DNA from: Pantoea endophytica
GTDB taxonomy: Bacteria > Pseudomonadota > Gammaproteobacteria > Enterobacterales > Enterobacteriaceae
DNA: 64,000 nucleotides
Assembly (NCBI RefSeq): GCF_002858935.1
Contig: NZ_PJRT01000009.1
Location: 1-64,000 of the forward strand
Direction: 5' to 3'
The translations under genes were made by a program, and so were the position numbers. Below, in pieces: positions 41,857-50,944 of the stretch (the first letter of the stretch is position 1; every line of letters begins with the position of its first letter). Below the pieces are notes generated by a model. It was not told where the DNA came from. It did not search any database and was given only the letters and a program-made list of their open reading frames with translations.

Positions 41857-43350
41857 TTATTCAACCGCCATTAAACGACGATATTCATCCCAGGCATAAT
41901 TGTCCGTCATCCCACTAATGTAGTCCTGAATCAGGCGCGCACGATAATAACGTTCCCACAACAAGCGCTGATATTTATGCTCAACAATTAATGAGCGCAT
42001 GTGTTGTTGATAGGCCTTTCGATGTTTGCCGGAAAGCTTGTGAAACAAGCGGGTTTCAATCGGATGCTTTGCCAGAAAGTCTTCGTTCATCAAGGTGGTA
42101 AATTGCTCGTAATCCAGCAACAGCAGTGACTGATATATTTCGAGCAAACCTTTAATTACCCGATAACCCTGCAATTCCAGTTGTTCAACTTCCGGATGAT
42201 TAAACACCTGCTGACGCGCGACCGTTTTAAATAGTTTCAGCAAACGCCCTTCTTCACCATCATCTTCCAGTAAAGCGTGATTAAAATCGCCTTCGAAAAT
42301 AGCCGGTAAGTTGTCGATGAAACGCTTAACCGCATGGCTAACCAGCACGTTTTGCACGTTAACCCGCAATGACATAAAGAATTGATCGCTGATACTGCGG
42401 CGTTTTTTCTGATTAGCCTCTTTCCAGGCATCACCGATAGTGCGGCTGAAAACATCGCCGTTTTTTACCGCGCCCCAGGCATCCAATAAATGCTTATACA
42501 ACGTTTCAACGTGGAAGATGTCTTTTTCTACGGCGTCATCCAAATCGGCAATGCAATAAGAGATATCGTCGGCGGCTTCCATTATCCAGGTAAGCGGGAA
42601 ACGATGGTGCTGTTTAATATTGGTCGCTTCACGCAACTCAGCCACATATTCTCGCTCAGATAAATAGAAGCCCGGCTTTTTCATTAATACGCTAAATTCG
42701 GCCGGTTTATCGCCTTGCCACCATGCGGGCGCGGTATATTTCAATATACAGGCGACCTGCGCATAGCTGAGATTGAGTTGCAGCAGCGTATGCACCAGGC
42801 GAATCGCCTGCGCGTTACCCTCGAAATGGCATAAATCTTGACGAATCATTGCATTCAACTGGTCAAAAGCGGCGCGCTCAGCCTCATCGGCAACGCCCGC
42901 CACCAGCGGATCGACCAGCTCGGCAGGCAGATTTTCGTCGAACCAGTCATTGATCGCCGCCTCGCCAAAATGACCAAACGGCGGATTGCCGACATCGTGC
43001 AGTAAACAGGCCATCTCAATCAGGCTTTCGAAGGCACCTTCAAACTCATCCAGCCCATAATTCGCCAGCCCGCCGCCCTGGGTTTTCAGCGCTTGCAGAA
43101 TCTCTTTGGTGATATATCGCCCGGTTTGCTGCACTTCCAGCGAGTGCGTTAGACGCGAACGCACCGCCGCATTGCGCTCGAGCGGGAATACCTGGGTTTT
43201 CTGTTGCAGGCGACGAATGGCGGCGGAGTTAATAATACGTCCGCGATCGCTTTCAAAGTGGCGGGTAATAAAGTATTCCCCTTCGGGATCTTTGCGGCTG
43301 GTATAAGGGCGGGTGAAACTGATCTTCTTCCTGAAATTGATCGTCGCCAT
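41857..43350 (-). CDS. dgt: dGTP triphosphohydrolase
   Basis: Cleaves dGTP to deoxyguanosine and tripolyphosphate. 497 aa (505 in E. coli). HD-domain metal ligands His69, then His118-Asp119 in [13 protein letters not shown], and a later Asp in AADDISYC. Single gene, divergent from mtn. The AT content of this gene looks a little higher than that of its neighbours. Confidence 0.96.
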   Translation of the reverse strand: MATINFRKKISFTRPYTSRKDPEGEYFITRHFESDRGRIINSAAIRRLQQKTQVFPLERNAAVRSRLTHSLEVQQTGRYITKEILQALKTQGGGLANYGLDEFEGAFESLIEMACLLHDVGNPPFGHFGEAAINDWFDENLPAELVDPLVAGVADEAERAAFDQLNAMIRQDLCHFEGNAQAIRLVHTLLQLNLSYAQVACILKYTAPAWWQGDKPAEFSVLMKKPGFYLSEREYVAELREATNIKQHHRFPLTWIMEAADDISYCIADLDDAVEKDIFHVETLYKHLLDAWGAVKNGDVFSRTIGDAWKEANQKKRRSISDQFFMSLRVNVQNVLVSHAVKRFIDNLPAIFEGDFNHALLEDDGEEGRLLKLFKTVARQQVFNHPEVEQLELQGYRVIKGLLEIYQSLLLLDYEQFTTLMNEDFLAKHPIETRLFHKLSGKHRKAYQQHMRSLIVEHKYQRLLWERYYRARLIQDYISGMTDNYAWDEYRRLMAVE

Positions 43351-43447
43351 AATTACCCCTTATTTTTTCGTGAATTCTTCCTCAATCAGCCATGTTAGAC
43401 TATGCCTCACTTTTGCGGGTTACATCCATTAAATTAGCGAGATTCTT

Positions 43448-44146
43448 ATGAAAGTAGGCATTATTGGCGCGATGGAGCAGGAAGTTACACTGCTGCGTGA
43501 CAAAATCGAAAACCGCCAGACACTGACGCTGGCCGGCTGCGAAATTTACACCGGTACGCTGAATGGTGTTGAGGTGGCGCTGCTGAAATCAGGCATCGGC
43601 AAAGTGGCTGCCGCGCTCGGCACCACCTTGCTGCTTCAGCTGTGCAAGCCGGATGTGGTAATCAACACCGGTTCTGCCGGCGGATTGGCGCCAACGCTGA
43701 AAGTGGGCGATATCGTGGTGTCGGATGAAGTGCGCTATCACGATGCCGACGTCACCGCCTTCGGTTACGAGCCAGGCCAGATGGCCAGCTGCCCCGCCGC
43801 TTTCGTGGCGGATGACAAACTGATTGCCGCCGCTGAAATGGTTATCAAGCAGCTCGACCTCAACGCGGTACGTGGTTTGGTAGTGAGCGGCGATGCGTTT
43901 ATCAACGGCGCTGCACCACTGGAACGCATCCGCACCACCTTCCCGCAGGCGATTGCGGTGGAGATGGAAGCGACCGCAATTGGTCACGTTTGCCATCAGT
44001 TCAAGGTGCCATTTGTGGTGGTGCGCGCCATTTCTGACGTTGCCGATCAGGAATCACACCTCAGCTTCGATGAGTTCCTCAGTGTTGCGGCAAAACAATC
44101 TTCACTGATGGTTGAAAACCTGCTGGTTCAGCTGGCGCGTGGCTAA
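43448..44146 (+). CDS. mtn: 5'-methylthioadenosine/S-adenosylhomocysteine nucleosidase
   Basis: Hydrolyses methylthioadenosine and S-adenosylhomocysteine, clearing inhibitors of methylation and polyamine synthesis and feeding autoinducer-2 formation. 232 aa with Glu12 in MEQEV and the [11 protein letters not shown] and AISDVADQ active-site segments. Overlaps btuF by 8 bp, the same pairing as in E. coli. Confidence 0.97.
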   Translation: MKVGIIGAMEQEVTLLRDKIENRQTLTLAGCEIYTGTLNGVEVALLKSGIGKVAAALGTTLLLQLCKPDVVINTGSAGGLAPTLKVGDIVVSDEVRYHDADVTAFGYEPGQMASCPAAFVADDKLIAAAEMVIKQLDLNAVRGLVVSGDAFINGAAPLERIRTTFPQAIAVEMEATAIGHVCHQFKVPFVVVRAISDVADQESHLSFDEFLSVAAKQSSLMVENLLVQLARG

Positions 44147-44942
44147 AATCCTGCTGCTTGGGCTGTTGCTGCTGTGCAACAGCCTGTTCGCTGCCGCGCC
44201 GCGCGTCATCACTCTTTCGCCCCATCTGACGGAACTGGCCTTCGCCGCAGGCATTACGCCGCTCGCCGTCAGCGCCTTCTCCGATTATCCCGCGCAGGCC
44301 AACGCGCTGGAACAGGTGGCGAACTGGCAAGGCATTAAAGTGGAACGCATTCTGCAACTGAAGCCGGATGTGGTGCTGGCGTGGCGCGGCGGTAATCCAC
44401 AGCGGCAAATTGAACAGCTGCAGCGTTTCGGGGTCAAGGTTGAGTGGATCGATCCGCAAACCATTGACCAAATGATCGATGCGCTGGCGGCGTTACAGCG
44501 CTGGAGTCCGCAGCCGCAGCAAGCCATCGATGCGGCGCAGGCATTACGCGCGCAGGAAGCGGCGCTGCGCAAGCAGTATCAGCAAAGTACGCCGCTGCCG
44601 CTGTTTTTGCAGTTTGGTCAGCAGCCGCTGTTTACGGCTTCGCGTAACACCATGCAAAACCAGGTCATTGAGCTGTGCGGCGGCAGGAATATTTTTGCCG
44701 ATAGCAGCGTTAGCTGGCCGCAGGTGAGCCGCGAACAGGTGCTGATGCGCCATCCGCAGGCGATTGTCATCGGGGGTGATGCCGCTCGGGCCGCCAGCAT
44801 CGCGCAATATTGGCAGCCGCAATTGGATGTGCCGGTGATCGCCATCAATGACGACTGGCTGAGCCGTCCGGGGCCTCGCATGCTGCTGGCAGCGAAACAG
44901 CTGTGTGCAGATTTACATCCGACGAAAAAAAGCACTAATTAA
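44139..44942 (+). CDS. btuF: Vitamin B12-binding periplasmic protein
   Basis: Periplasmic cobalamin-binding component of the BtuCDF importer, 267 aa. Signal peptide (about 1-20, LFAAAP), then the helical-backbone binding-protein fold with [14 protein letters not shown] and the WRGGNPQRQ and [10 protein letters not shown] segments. The start is GTG at 44139, which gives VAKILLL in place of the E. coli MAK; a longer ATG start at 44112 would overlap mtn by 35 bp and is less likely. Confidence 0.92.
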   Translation: MAKILLLGLLLLCNSLFAAAPRVITLSPHLTELAFAAGITPLAVSAFSDYPAQANALEQVANWQGIKVERILQLKPDVVLAWRGGNPQRQIEQLQRFGVKVEWIDPQTIDQMIDALAALQRWSPQPQQAIDAAQALRAQEAALRKQYQQSTPLPLFLQFGQQPLFTASRNTMQNQVIELCGGRNIFADSSVSWPQVSREQVLMRHPQAIVIGGDAARAASIAQYWQPQLDVPVIAINDDWLSRPGPRMLLAAKQLCADLHPTKKSTN

Positions 44943-44983
44943 GATTAAAGATTCGGCATAAGTTGTCGTAAATCATAATACAA

Positions 44984-45018
44984 GGCACAGCGGCCACGTA
45001 TGCTCTGTGCCCTTTTTT
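44984..45018 (+). terminator. mtn-btuF terminator
   Basis: Stem GGCACAG / CTGTGCC (44984-44990, 45005-45011), 14-nt loop, followed by a six-T run. Confidence 0.8.
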
Positions 45019-45056
45019 AGCGCTTAGCGCAATTTTGTCTTCACCAGGAACTATTC

Positions 45057-45308
45057 ATGACCAGAGCACTGCTGCTGGCCATAGGGCTCGTGATCGCTGC
45101 ACCTCTGAGTGCGGCCACGTCGACCGGCTCTATTGCCGCTACCTTAACATTATTCTCGCGTTGCGATATCTCACGCCAGAGTGAACACTCTCTGCCCAAA
45201 GTGGATTGTGGACGTCACTTCAGCGCGCAGCCGCGCATTACCGAACGAGTATTAAAACGCGATGCTAAACGCCGCGAATCTGCGCGTTTAGTGACTATTG
45301 AGTGGTAG
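45057..45308 (+). CDS. Small exported protein of unknown function
   Basis: 83 aa. A clean signal peptide (residues 1 to about 19, ending SAA) precedes a 64-residue mature part with two cysteines (CDIS and VDCGRH, about 16 apart), which could form a disulfide, and a basic C-terminus (KRDAKRRESARL). I do not recognise a family. It stands where E. coli has yadS, between btuF and erpA, with its own intergenic region. Codon use and the signal peptide favour a real gene; the ribosome site (ACCAGGAAC) is acceptable. Confidence 0.7.
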   Translation: MTRALLLAIGLVIAAPLSAATSTGSIAATLTLFSRCDISRQSEHSLPKVDCGRHFSAQPRITERVLKRDAKRRESARLVTIEW

Positions 45309-45343
45309 GAATCTGGCTACCAGAACGGCAGCCAGAAGCAGCA

Positions 45344-45691
45344 TTAGATGCTGAAGGAAGAACCACAACCGCAGGTGGTTTTGGCATTCGGGTTGGTCAC
45401 GATAAAACGTGAACCTTCCAGGCCTTCGGTGTAATCCACGGAACCGCCCACCAGATATTGCAGGCTCATCGGATCCACCACCAGCGCCACGCCTTGTTTC
45501 TCGATGGTCATGTCACCGTCATTCATTTGATCGTCAAACGTGAAGCCGTACTGGAAACCGCTGCAACCGCCGCCGGTAATGTAAACGCGCAATTTCAGCT
45601 CGGGATTTTCTTCATCAGAAATCAGGTTTTTCACTTTTTTTGCTGCTGCATCAGTAAATTGCAAAGGCAGCGCTGCTAAGTCGTCACTCAT
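45344..45691 (-). CDS. erpA: Iron-sulfur cluster insertion protein ErpA
   Basis: A-type carrier delivering Fe-S clusters, for example to IspG/IspH of the isoprenoid pathway. 115 aa with the three cluster cysteines Cys43, Cys107 and Cys109 (GGGCSGF and TTCGCG). Divergent from hemL. Its promoter (45741-45769) abuts a palindrome. Confidence 0.97.
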   Translation of the reverse strand: MSDDLAALPLQFTDAAAKKVKNLISDEENPELKLRVYITGGGCSGFQYGFTFDDQMNDGDMTIEKQGVALVVDPMSLQYLVGGSVDYTEGLEGSRFIVTNPNAKTTCGCGSSFSI

Positions 45692-45740
45692 CTTTTACTC
45701 CGGGTAAACGTCGAGGTCAGAAAACGACCTTAATCTCGCT

Positions 45741-45786
45741 ATTATCTGCCAGCCGTCCAGTGCAATCAAGTGTCACGCTTGACACT
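45741..45786 (-). promoter_or_regulatory. erpA promoter with overlapping palindrome
   Basis: Minus strand -35 TTGATT (45764-45769) and -10 GATAAT (45741-45746), 17-bp spacer. Immediately upstream and touching the -35 is a perfect inverted repeat AGTGTCA-CGCT-TGACACT (45769-45786), the shape of a dimeric regulator site. It does not resemble the IscR site known for E. coli erpA, so the binder is unknown. It also lies about 105 bp upstream of hemL on the other strand. Confidence 0.55.
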
Positions 45787-45891
45787 GTGTGCCGCCGCAT
45801 GCGCAGGAAAGTATATACCCTAAACTTTAGCGCAAGCCGTTATTCCCGTAGAATGGCGCCAGATTTTTTCCCGAACAGCAGGAGCAGAACA

Positions 45892-47172
45892 ATGAGTAAG
45901 TCAGAAAACCTGTATGCCGCAGCGCAACGCCTGATCCCCGGCGGTGTGAACTCCCCGGTACGTGCATTTACCGGTGTGGGCGGTGTGCCGCTGTTCATCG
46001 AACGCGCTGACGGTGCGTATCTGTATGACGCCGACGGCAAAGGCTATATCGATTATGTCGGTTCGTGGGGCCCGATGGTGCTGGGTCATAACAACGCCAA
46101 CATCCGTAACGCAGTGATTGAAGCGGCTGCGCGCGGTCTGAGCTTCGGCGCGCCAACCGAGATGGAAGTGAAAATGGCCGAGCTGGTGTGCGAGCTGGTG
46201 CCAAGCATGGACATGGTGCGCATGGTTAACTCCGGCACCGAAGCCACCATGAGCGCCATTCGCCTGGCGCGCGGCTTCACCCATCGCGACAAAATCATTA
46301 AGTTCGAAGGCTGCTATCACGGCCACGCCGACTGCCTGCTGGTGAAAGCCGGCTCCGGCGCGCTGACGCTCGGCCAGCCAAACTCGCCGGGCGTACCGGC
46401 CGATTTCGCTAAGCACACGCTGACCTGCACCTATAACGATCTCAGCACCGTGCGTGCGGCTTTCGAGCAGTATCCTGAGGATATTGCCTGCATCATCGTT
46501 GAGCCGGTAGCGGGCAACATGAACTGCATTCCACCGCAGCCAGACTTCCTGCCAGGCCTGCGTACGCTGTGTGACGAATTCGGTGCGCTGCTGATTATCG
46601 ACGAAGTGATGACCGGCTTCCGTGTTGCATTAGGCGGTGCTCAGGCCTATTACGACGTGACGCCAGACCTGACCTGTCTCGGTAAAATCATCGGCGGCGG
46701 CATGCCGGTCGGTGCCTTTGGTGGTCGTCGTGATGTGATGGATGCGCTGGCACCAACCGGTCCGGTTTATCAGGCCGGTACCTTGTCCGGTAACCCGATT
46801 GCCATGGCGGCGGGCTTCGCGTGTCTGTCGCAAATTGCGCAGCCTGGCACCCACAGCACGCTGACCGATCTGACCACGCAGTTAGCACAAGGCCTGCTGG
46901 CCGCAGCGAAAGCCGAAAATATTCCGCTGGTGATCAACCACGTGGGCGGTATGTTCGGGATTTTCTTCACTGATGCCGATGAAGTGACCTGCTATCAGGA
47001 CGTCACTCAGTGTGACGTTGAGCGCTTTAAGCGTTTCTTCCACCTGATGCTGGAAGAAGGCGTTTACCTTGCGCCATCTGCTTTTGAAGCGGGCTTTATG
47101 TCGCTGGCGCACAGTAAAGAAGATATTCAACGCACCATCGATGCGGCACGCCGCAGCTTCGCGAAACTTTAA
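45892..47172 (+). CDS. hemL: Glutamate-1-semialdehyde 2,1-aminomutase
   Basis: PLP enzyme making 5-aminolevulinate for haem and vitamin B12. 426 aa, as in E. coli, with Lys265 in CLGKIIGGG as PLP lysine and the [15 protein letters not shown] and DEVMTGFR segments. The ATG at 45892 has AGGAG 8 nt upstream; the frame is open 44 codons further but without homology. Lies back to back with erpA; clcA of E. coli is missing from this gap. Confidence 0.97.
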   Translation: MSKSENLYAAAQRLIPGGVNSPVRAFTGVGGVPLFIERADGAYLYDADGKGYIDYVGSWGPMVLGHNNANIRNAVIEAAARGLSFGAPTEMEVKMAELVCELVPSMDMVRMVNSGTEATMSAIRLARGFTHRDKIIKFEGCYHGHADCLLVKAGSGALTLGQPNSPGVPADFAKHTLTCTYNDLSTVRAAFEQYPEDIACIIVEPVAGNMNCIPPQPDFLPGLRTLCDEFGALLIIDEVMTGFRVALGGAQAYYDVTPDLTCLGKIIGGGMPVGAFGGRRDVMDALAPTGPVYQAGTLSGNPIAMAAGFACLSQIAQPGTHSTLTDLTTQLAQGLLAAAKAENIPLVINHVGGMFGIFFTDADEVTCYQDVTQCDVERFKRFFHLMLEEGVYLAPSAFEAGFMSLAHSKEDIQRTIDAARRSFAKL

Positions 47173-47178
47173 AACCGT

Positions 47179-47220
47179 CTGAATGGCGCACTCTACCGTC
47201 GTTGTGGAGTCGCCATTCAG
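47179..47220. repeat. Extragenic palindrome between hemL and fhuB
   Basis: Perfect 10-bp arms CTGAATGGCG (47179-47188) and CGCCATTCAG (47211-47220), with an inner ACTC / GAGT pairing. It lies between the convergent ends of hemL and fhuB, so it may act as a bidirectional terminator. The CGCCAT core is shared with the palindromes at 50910-50935 and 12445-12456. Confidence 0.6.
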
Positions 47221-47231
47221 GGTTACCCTGA

Positions 47232-49208
47232 TTACGCCCGCCGCAACAGCCAGATAAAATACGGCGCACCAAAGAAGGTCGCCATCAACCCGGCTGGAAT
47301 TTGATCCGGAAACGCCAGCATCCTGCCGCACCAGTCGGCGAAAATCATCAAGCCGCCGCCCAACAAACCGGCCATCAACACCTGTGGTAACGCACGGCGG
47401 AACCCGAGCATGCGCACAATATGCGGCGCCATCAGCCCGATAAAGCTCAGCGGCCCGATAGTTAACGTGGCCGTGGCAGTTAATGCCGCCGCCAGCAGCA
47501 GCAGGCTGAGGCGCGAGGTAGTGAGCGCCATGCCCGCTGAACGCGCGGTAGCGCTGCCGAGTGGTAACAACGTTAACCAGCGACTTGCCAGCGGCGCCAG
47601 CGAAATCAGCACCACACCCACCACCGCGCTTTGCACGGCCTGCTGCATATTGATGTTGTAGGTTGAACCGGAGATCCAGCTCAGCAAGCCCGCCATGCGC
47701 GGATCGCCGCTGGCCAGCAGCACCATCAAAAGCGTGACAAACGCGCTGTTGAGCGCCATGCCCGCCAGCAACATGCGTTCTGGCGAAAAGCCGCCGCGAC
47801 TCGCCACCAGCATAATAATAATCAGCGTCAACGCCGCACCCAGCGCACCGGCAGGCAACAGCCACGCCACCGCATCGCCCGGCACGAAGAACATCATCAC
47901 CACCACGCCGCACGCCGCACCCGAGCTAATGCCCAACACTTCCGGGCTCGCCATCGGATTACCGGTAAGCCGCTGGATCAGCGCACCCGCCACGCCGAGC
48001 ATCATGCCCACCATCAGCGCGGCCAATACGCGCGGCGCGCGCCACGGCAGCAGCTGCTGCAGCATATCGCCGCCCACCCACGCAAAGCCGTGCGCATCGC
48101 GGCCAAAGGTGATGCCAACCCAGCTAAACGCGGCCAGAATCAGCAAACCGACCAGACACCAGCGCAAGACGTTTTGCCGCTCAGCCGGCACGCTATCGCC
48201 CTGATTAAGCGCTGGCGGTACCGATCCAGTACGCAGGCGCGGCAGCAACCAAAGCAGAATCGGCACGCCGATCAGCGCGGTCGCCGTGCCGGTAGACACT
48301 TCACGCCAGTGGTTGGTCAGCCATAGCACGCACTGATCGGCCAGCCACAGCAGCAGCGCACCGATCAGCGGCGCCAACAACATGCGGCTGATCAGGCGAC
48401 GCCCGCCGAGCATCTTCGCCAGCAGCGGCGCGAAAAGGCCGATAAAGCCGATGATACCTGCAACATTGACCAGTTGCGCGCTAAGTAAAATTGCCAGCGC
48501 CAGCGCAGCAATACGTGCCGCCGACAGCGCCAGACCGAGGTTTTTCGCTACGCCATCGTCGAGCCCCATCAGCGTCAGTGGACGCAGCAGCGCCAGCGCC
48601 ACCACAAACGCCAGCAGCAGACGCGGCCACAGCTGCGCCACATTGTGTCCATCCAGCTGGTTGAGCGCGCCGGTGCTCCACAGGAACATGTTCTGCAACT
48701 GATCGTGATTGAAGATCGCGAAGATTTGATTCACCGAACCGGCGTACAAACTCAGCACCAGCCCAGCCAGAATCAGTGTCACCGGCGACAGACGTTTGCC
48801 CCAGGCCACGCCGAATACCAAAATACCGATAATTACCGCGCCGCCCATCGCCGCAAACTGCTGCGTGAACTCGCCGCCCGGCAAATGCCATAACGTCGCG
48901 ACGGTAATCCCCAGTTGAGCGCCCGACGACACGCCAAGCGTGGTGGGTTCCGCCAGCGGATTGCGCAGCACCTGCTGAAACAGCAAACCGGCGAGGCCAA
49001 GGCCCGCGCCAACCAGCAGCGACAGCGCCAGTCGCGACAGCAAACTGTGATGAAACACCACTTGCTGGATGTTGTTGACGTCAGGCGCAAAAAACGCCTG
49101 CGACCATTGATCGATAGGCAGCGCCTGGCGCAGATTGATCACGGTTAAGGCCAGCGCCAGCAGAAACACCGTACTCAATAGCGCGACGGGAAAAAGACGA
49201 TTGCGCAT
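47232..49208 (-). CDS. fhuB: Ferric hydroxamate ABC permease FhuB
   Basis: Inner-membrane permease for ferric hydroxamates; a tandem-duplicated FecCD-type protein of 658 aa (660 in E. coli), each half with about ten membrane segments. The two coupling regions are visible as NPLAEPTTLGVSSGAQ and NPMASPEVLGISSGAA. ATG at 49208 overlaps the fhuD stop (TGATG). Last gene of fhuA-fhuC-fhuD-fhuB. A large antisense-frame ORF over its 3' end is a shadow. Confidence 0.96.
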   Translation of the reverse strand: MRNRLFPVALLSTVFLLALALTVINLRQALPIDQWSQAFFAPDVNNIQQVVFHHSLLSRLALSLLVGAGLGLAGLLFQQVLRNPLAEPTTLGVSSGAQLGITVATLWHLPGGEFTQQFAAMGGAVIIGILVFGVAWGKRLSPVTLILAGLVLSLYAGSVNQIFAIFNHDQLQNMFLWSTGALNQLDGHNVAQLWPRLLLAFVVALALLRPLTLMGLDDGVAKNLGLALSAARIAALALAILLSAQLVNVAGIIGFIGLFAPLLAKMLGGRRLISRMLLAPLIGALLLWLADQCVLWLTNHWREVSTGTATALIGVPILLWLLPRLRTGSVPPALNQGDSVPAERQNVLRWCLVGLLILAAFSWVGITFGRDAHGFAWVGGDMLQQLLPWRAPRVLAALMVGMMLGVAGALIQRLTGNPMASPEVLGISSGAACGVVVMMFFVPGDAVAWLLPAGALGAALTLIIIMLVASRGGFSPERMLLAGMALNSAFVTLLMVLLASGDPRMAGLLSWISGSTYNINMQQAVQSAVVGVVLISLAPLASRWLTLLPLGSATARSAGMALTTSRLSLLLLAAALTATATLTIGPLSFIGLMAPHIVRMLGFRRALPQVLMAGLLGGGLMIFADWCGRMLAFPDQIPAGLMATFFGAPYFIWLLRRA

Positions 49209-50086
49209 CAGTGCGACTCCAGCGCGTGTTCCAGCACGCGGACAAATTTCAGCGCCGAAGAGGTCGCGCCGTAATACCATACCGCCGGCACGCGCTGGAA
49301 ACGCTGCGCGCGCACAAACGGCAGCGCCTGCCACAGCGCGGTGGCCATCACCTGCTGCATATCGCGATCGTTATCGTGATCGAAGCAGATCACCTGCACA
49401 TCACCCACTTCCGCCAGCCGCTCCAGCCCAACGACTGCACTGCCCCAGAAGTTGGTTTCGCCCTGCCAGGCATTGCTCAAGCCAAGGATCTCCATCACCT
49501 CAAGGAACAAACTGTTTTTACCGAAGGTAATCGCGTGGCGGCTGTCCATCAGCGACATCAGCAGCACCGGACGATCGGCCCACGGCCTGAGGCGTTCACG
49601 CGCCGCCGCCAGCTGTTCATCCACATACTGCAGATGCTGCACGGCCTGCGCTTCACGGCCAAGACGTGCGCCGAGCGCCTGCAATGAGTGACGCGCGGTG
49701 CTGAGCGGTTTGCCGTCGCCGCTGTTGAGGTCAAAACCCATGGTTGGCGCGATGCGCCGCAGCTTATCCAGCGCCGGACCATAACCATTGGAGTGCAGGA
49801 TGAGTGAAGGTTCGAGCTGCGTCATCAGCTCCAGATTGGGCTCGGTGCGTAAGCCAAGATCGATAACGCTGGACGGCAGCTGCGGATCGCCGACCCAAAT
49901 GTTGTAGTTGTGCATGTCGGCCACCCCGAGTGGCGTCACGCCGAGCGCCATCAGCAGCTCCACCGGCAGCCACTCCAGCGCCAGAATGCGCTGCGCATCC
50001 GGTATGGCGGCACGCAGCGGCAACGCGGACATCAACGGGGAAAGTGCCAGCGCCATCAGCAGGCGGCGGCGAGAAATGTCGAACAT
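49208..50086 (-). CDS. fhuD: Ferric hydroxamate-binding periplasmic protein FhuD
   Basis: Periplasmic binding protein passing ferrichrome from FhuA to FhuB. 292 aa with an N-terminal twin-arginine-type signal (SRRRLLMALAL, residues 5-15) and the type III binding-protein fold, including LALEWLPVELLMALG. FhuD of E. coli is 296 aa. Coupled to fhuB by TGATG and preceded by fhuC with a 9-bp gap. Confidence 0.95.
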   Translation of the reverse strand: MFDISRRRLLMALALSPLMSALPLRAAIPDAQRILALEWLPVELLMALGVTPLGVADMHNYNIWVGDPQLPSSVIDLGLRTEPNLELMTQLEPSLILHSNGYGPALDKLRRIAPTMGFDLNSGDGKPLSTARHSLQALGARLGREAQAVQHLQYVDEQLAAARERLRPWADRPVLLMSLMDSRHAITFGKNSLFLEVMEILGLSNAWQGETNFWGSAVVGLERLAEVGDVQVICFDHDNDRDMQQVMATALWQALPFVRAQRFQRVPAVWYYGATSSALKFVRVLEHALESH

Positions 50087-50095
50087 GGCGAGGCC

Positions 50096-50890
50096 TTAAT
50101 AAACGAAACTGACGGGCGCGCCGCCCAGCGGATGCGGCAAAATGCCCATCGGAATACCGTAAATGTTGCCCAGCACATCGGCCTGCATGATCACCTCGGG
50201 GCCTCCTTCGGCAATCACTTCGCCACCGCGCAATGCCACCAGACGATCGCAATAGCGCGCCGCCATGTTGAGATCGTGCAGCACCGCAATCACCGTTAGC
50301 CCACGTTCGCGGCTGAGACGCTGAATCAGCGCCAGCACATCAACCTGATGGGCGATATCCAGCGCCGAGGTCGGTTCATCCAGCAACAGGCAGCGACTGT
50401 TCTGCGCCACCAGCATCGCCAGCCAGGCACGCTGGCGCTCGCCGCCAGAAAGGCTATCCACCAGACGCCCGGCAAAAGGCTTTAATCCCACCAGCGTAAT
50501 CGCCTCTTCCACCCGATCGCGATCTTCCTGACCATAGCGGCCCAGCGCGCCGTGCCACGGATAGCGGCCAATCGCCACCAGCTCGCGCACCGTCATGCCT
50601 TCCGCCGCGGGCAGTTGCTGCGGCAGATACGCCACCTGACGCGCAAAATCTTTGCTGCCCCAGTTATCCACCGCGTCCTCATTCAGCAACACGCGCCCTT
50701 CACTCGCCGCATGGTGACGACCGAGCATTTTCAGCAGCGTGGATTTGCCAGAACCATTGTGACCAATCAGCGCGGTGACTTTGCCCGGTGCAAAGGTAAG
50801 AGACAGCGGATGCAGCAGCGTGCGGCCTGGCACACGAAAACTGACGTTATCCAGCCTGAAGGTGGTTTCTGCGTGGTGCGGATGCTGCAT
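50096..50890 (-). CDS. fhuC: Ferric hydroxamate ABC ATPase FhuC
   Basis: ATPase energising FhuB. 264 aa, Walker A GHNGSGKS at 43-50, signature LSGGERQRAWL, Walker B CLLLDEPTSALD. Separated from fhuA by a 54-bp gap that holds a perfect 11-bp hairpin, which may set the fhuA to fhuCDB expression ratio. Confidence 0.96.
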   Translation of the reverse strand: MQHPHHAETTFRLDNVSFRVPGRTLLHPLSLTFAPGKVTALIGHNGSGKSTLLKMLGRHHAASEGRVLLNEDAVDNWGSKDFARQVAYLPQQLPAAEGMTVRELVAIGRYPWHGALGRYGQEDRDRVEEAITLVGLKPFAGRLVDSLSGGERQRAWLAMLVAQNSRCLLLDEPTSALDIAHQVDVLALIQRLSRERGLTVIAVLHDLNMAARYCDRLVALRGGEVIAEGGPEVIMQADVLGNIYGIPMGILPHPLGGAPVSFVY

Positions 50891-50909
50891 GATAATCCCT
50901 GGTTAATCT

Positions 50910-50935
50910 GTAGGTCGCCATTGATGGCGACCTAC
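50910..50935. repeat. Perfect 11-bp hairpin between fhuA and fhuC
   Basis: Arms GTAGGTCGCCA (50910-50920) and TGGCGACCTAC (50925-50935) with a TTGA loop. No U tract. It is inside the presumed fhuACDB operon and shares the GTAGG...CGCCAT core with other extragenic palindromes in the window. Confidence 0.65.
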
Positions 50936-50944
50936 GTAACACGA

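Noticed and set aside
46882-47913. 343-aa minus-strand ORF over hemL and fhuB ends
   Set aside because: Out-of-frame shadow of fhuB extending antisense into hemL; composition (Arg, Gly, Ala, His) is non-protein-like.
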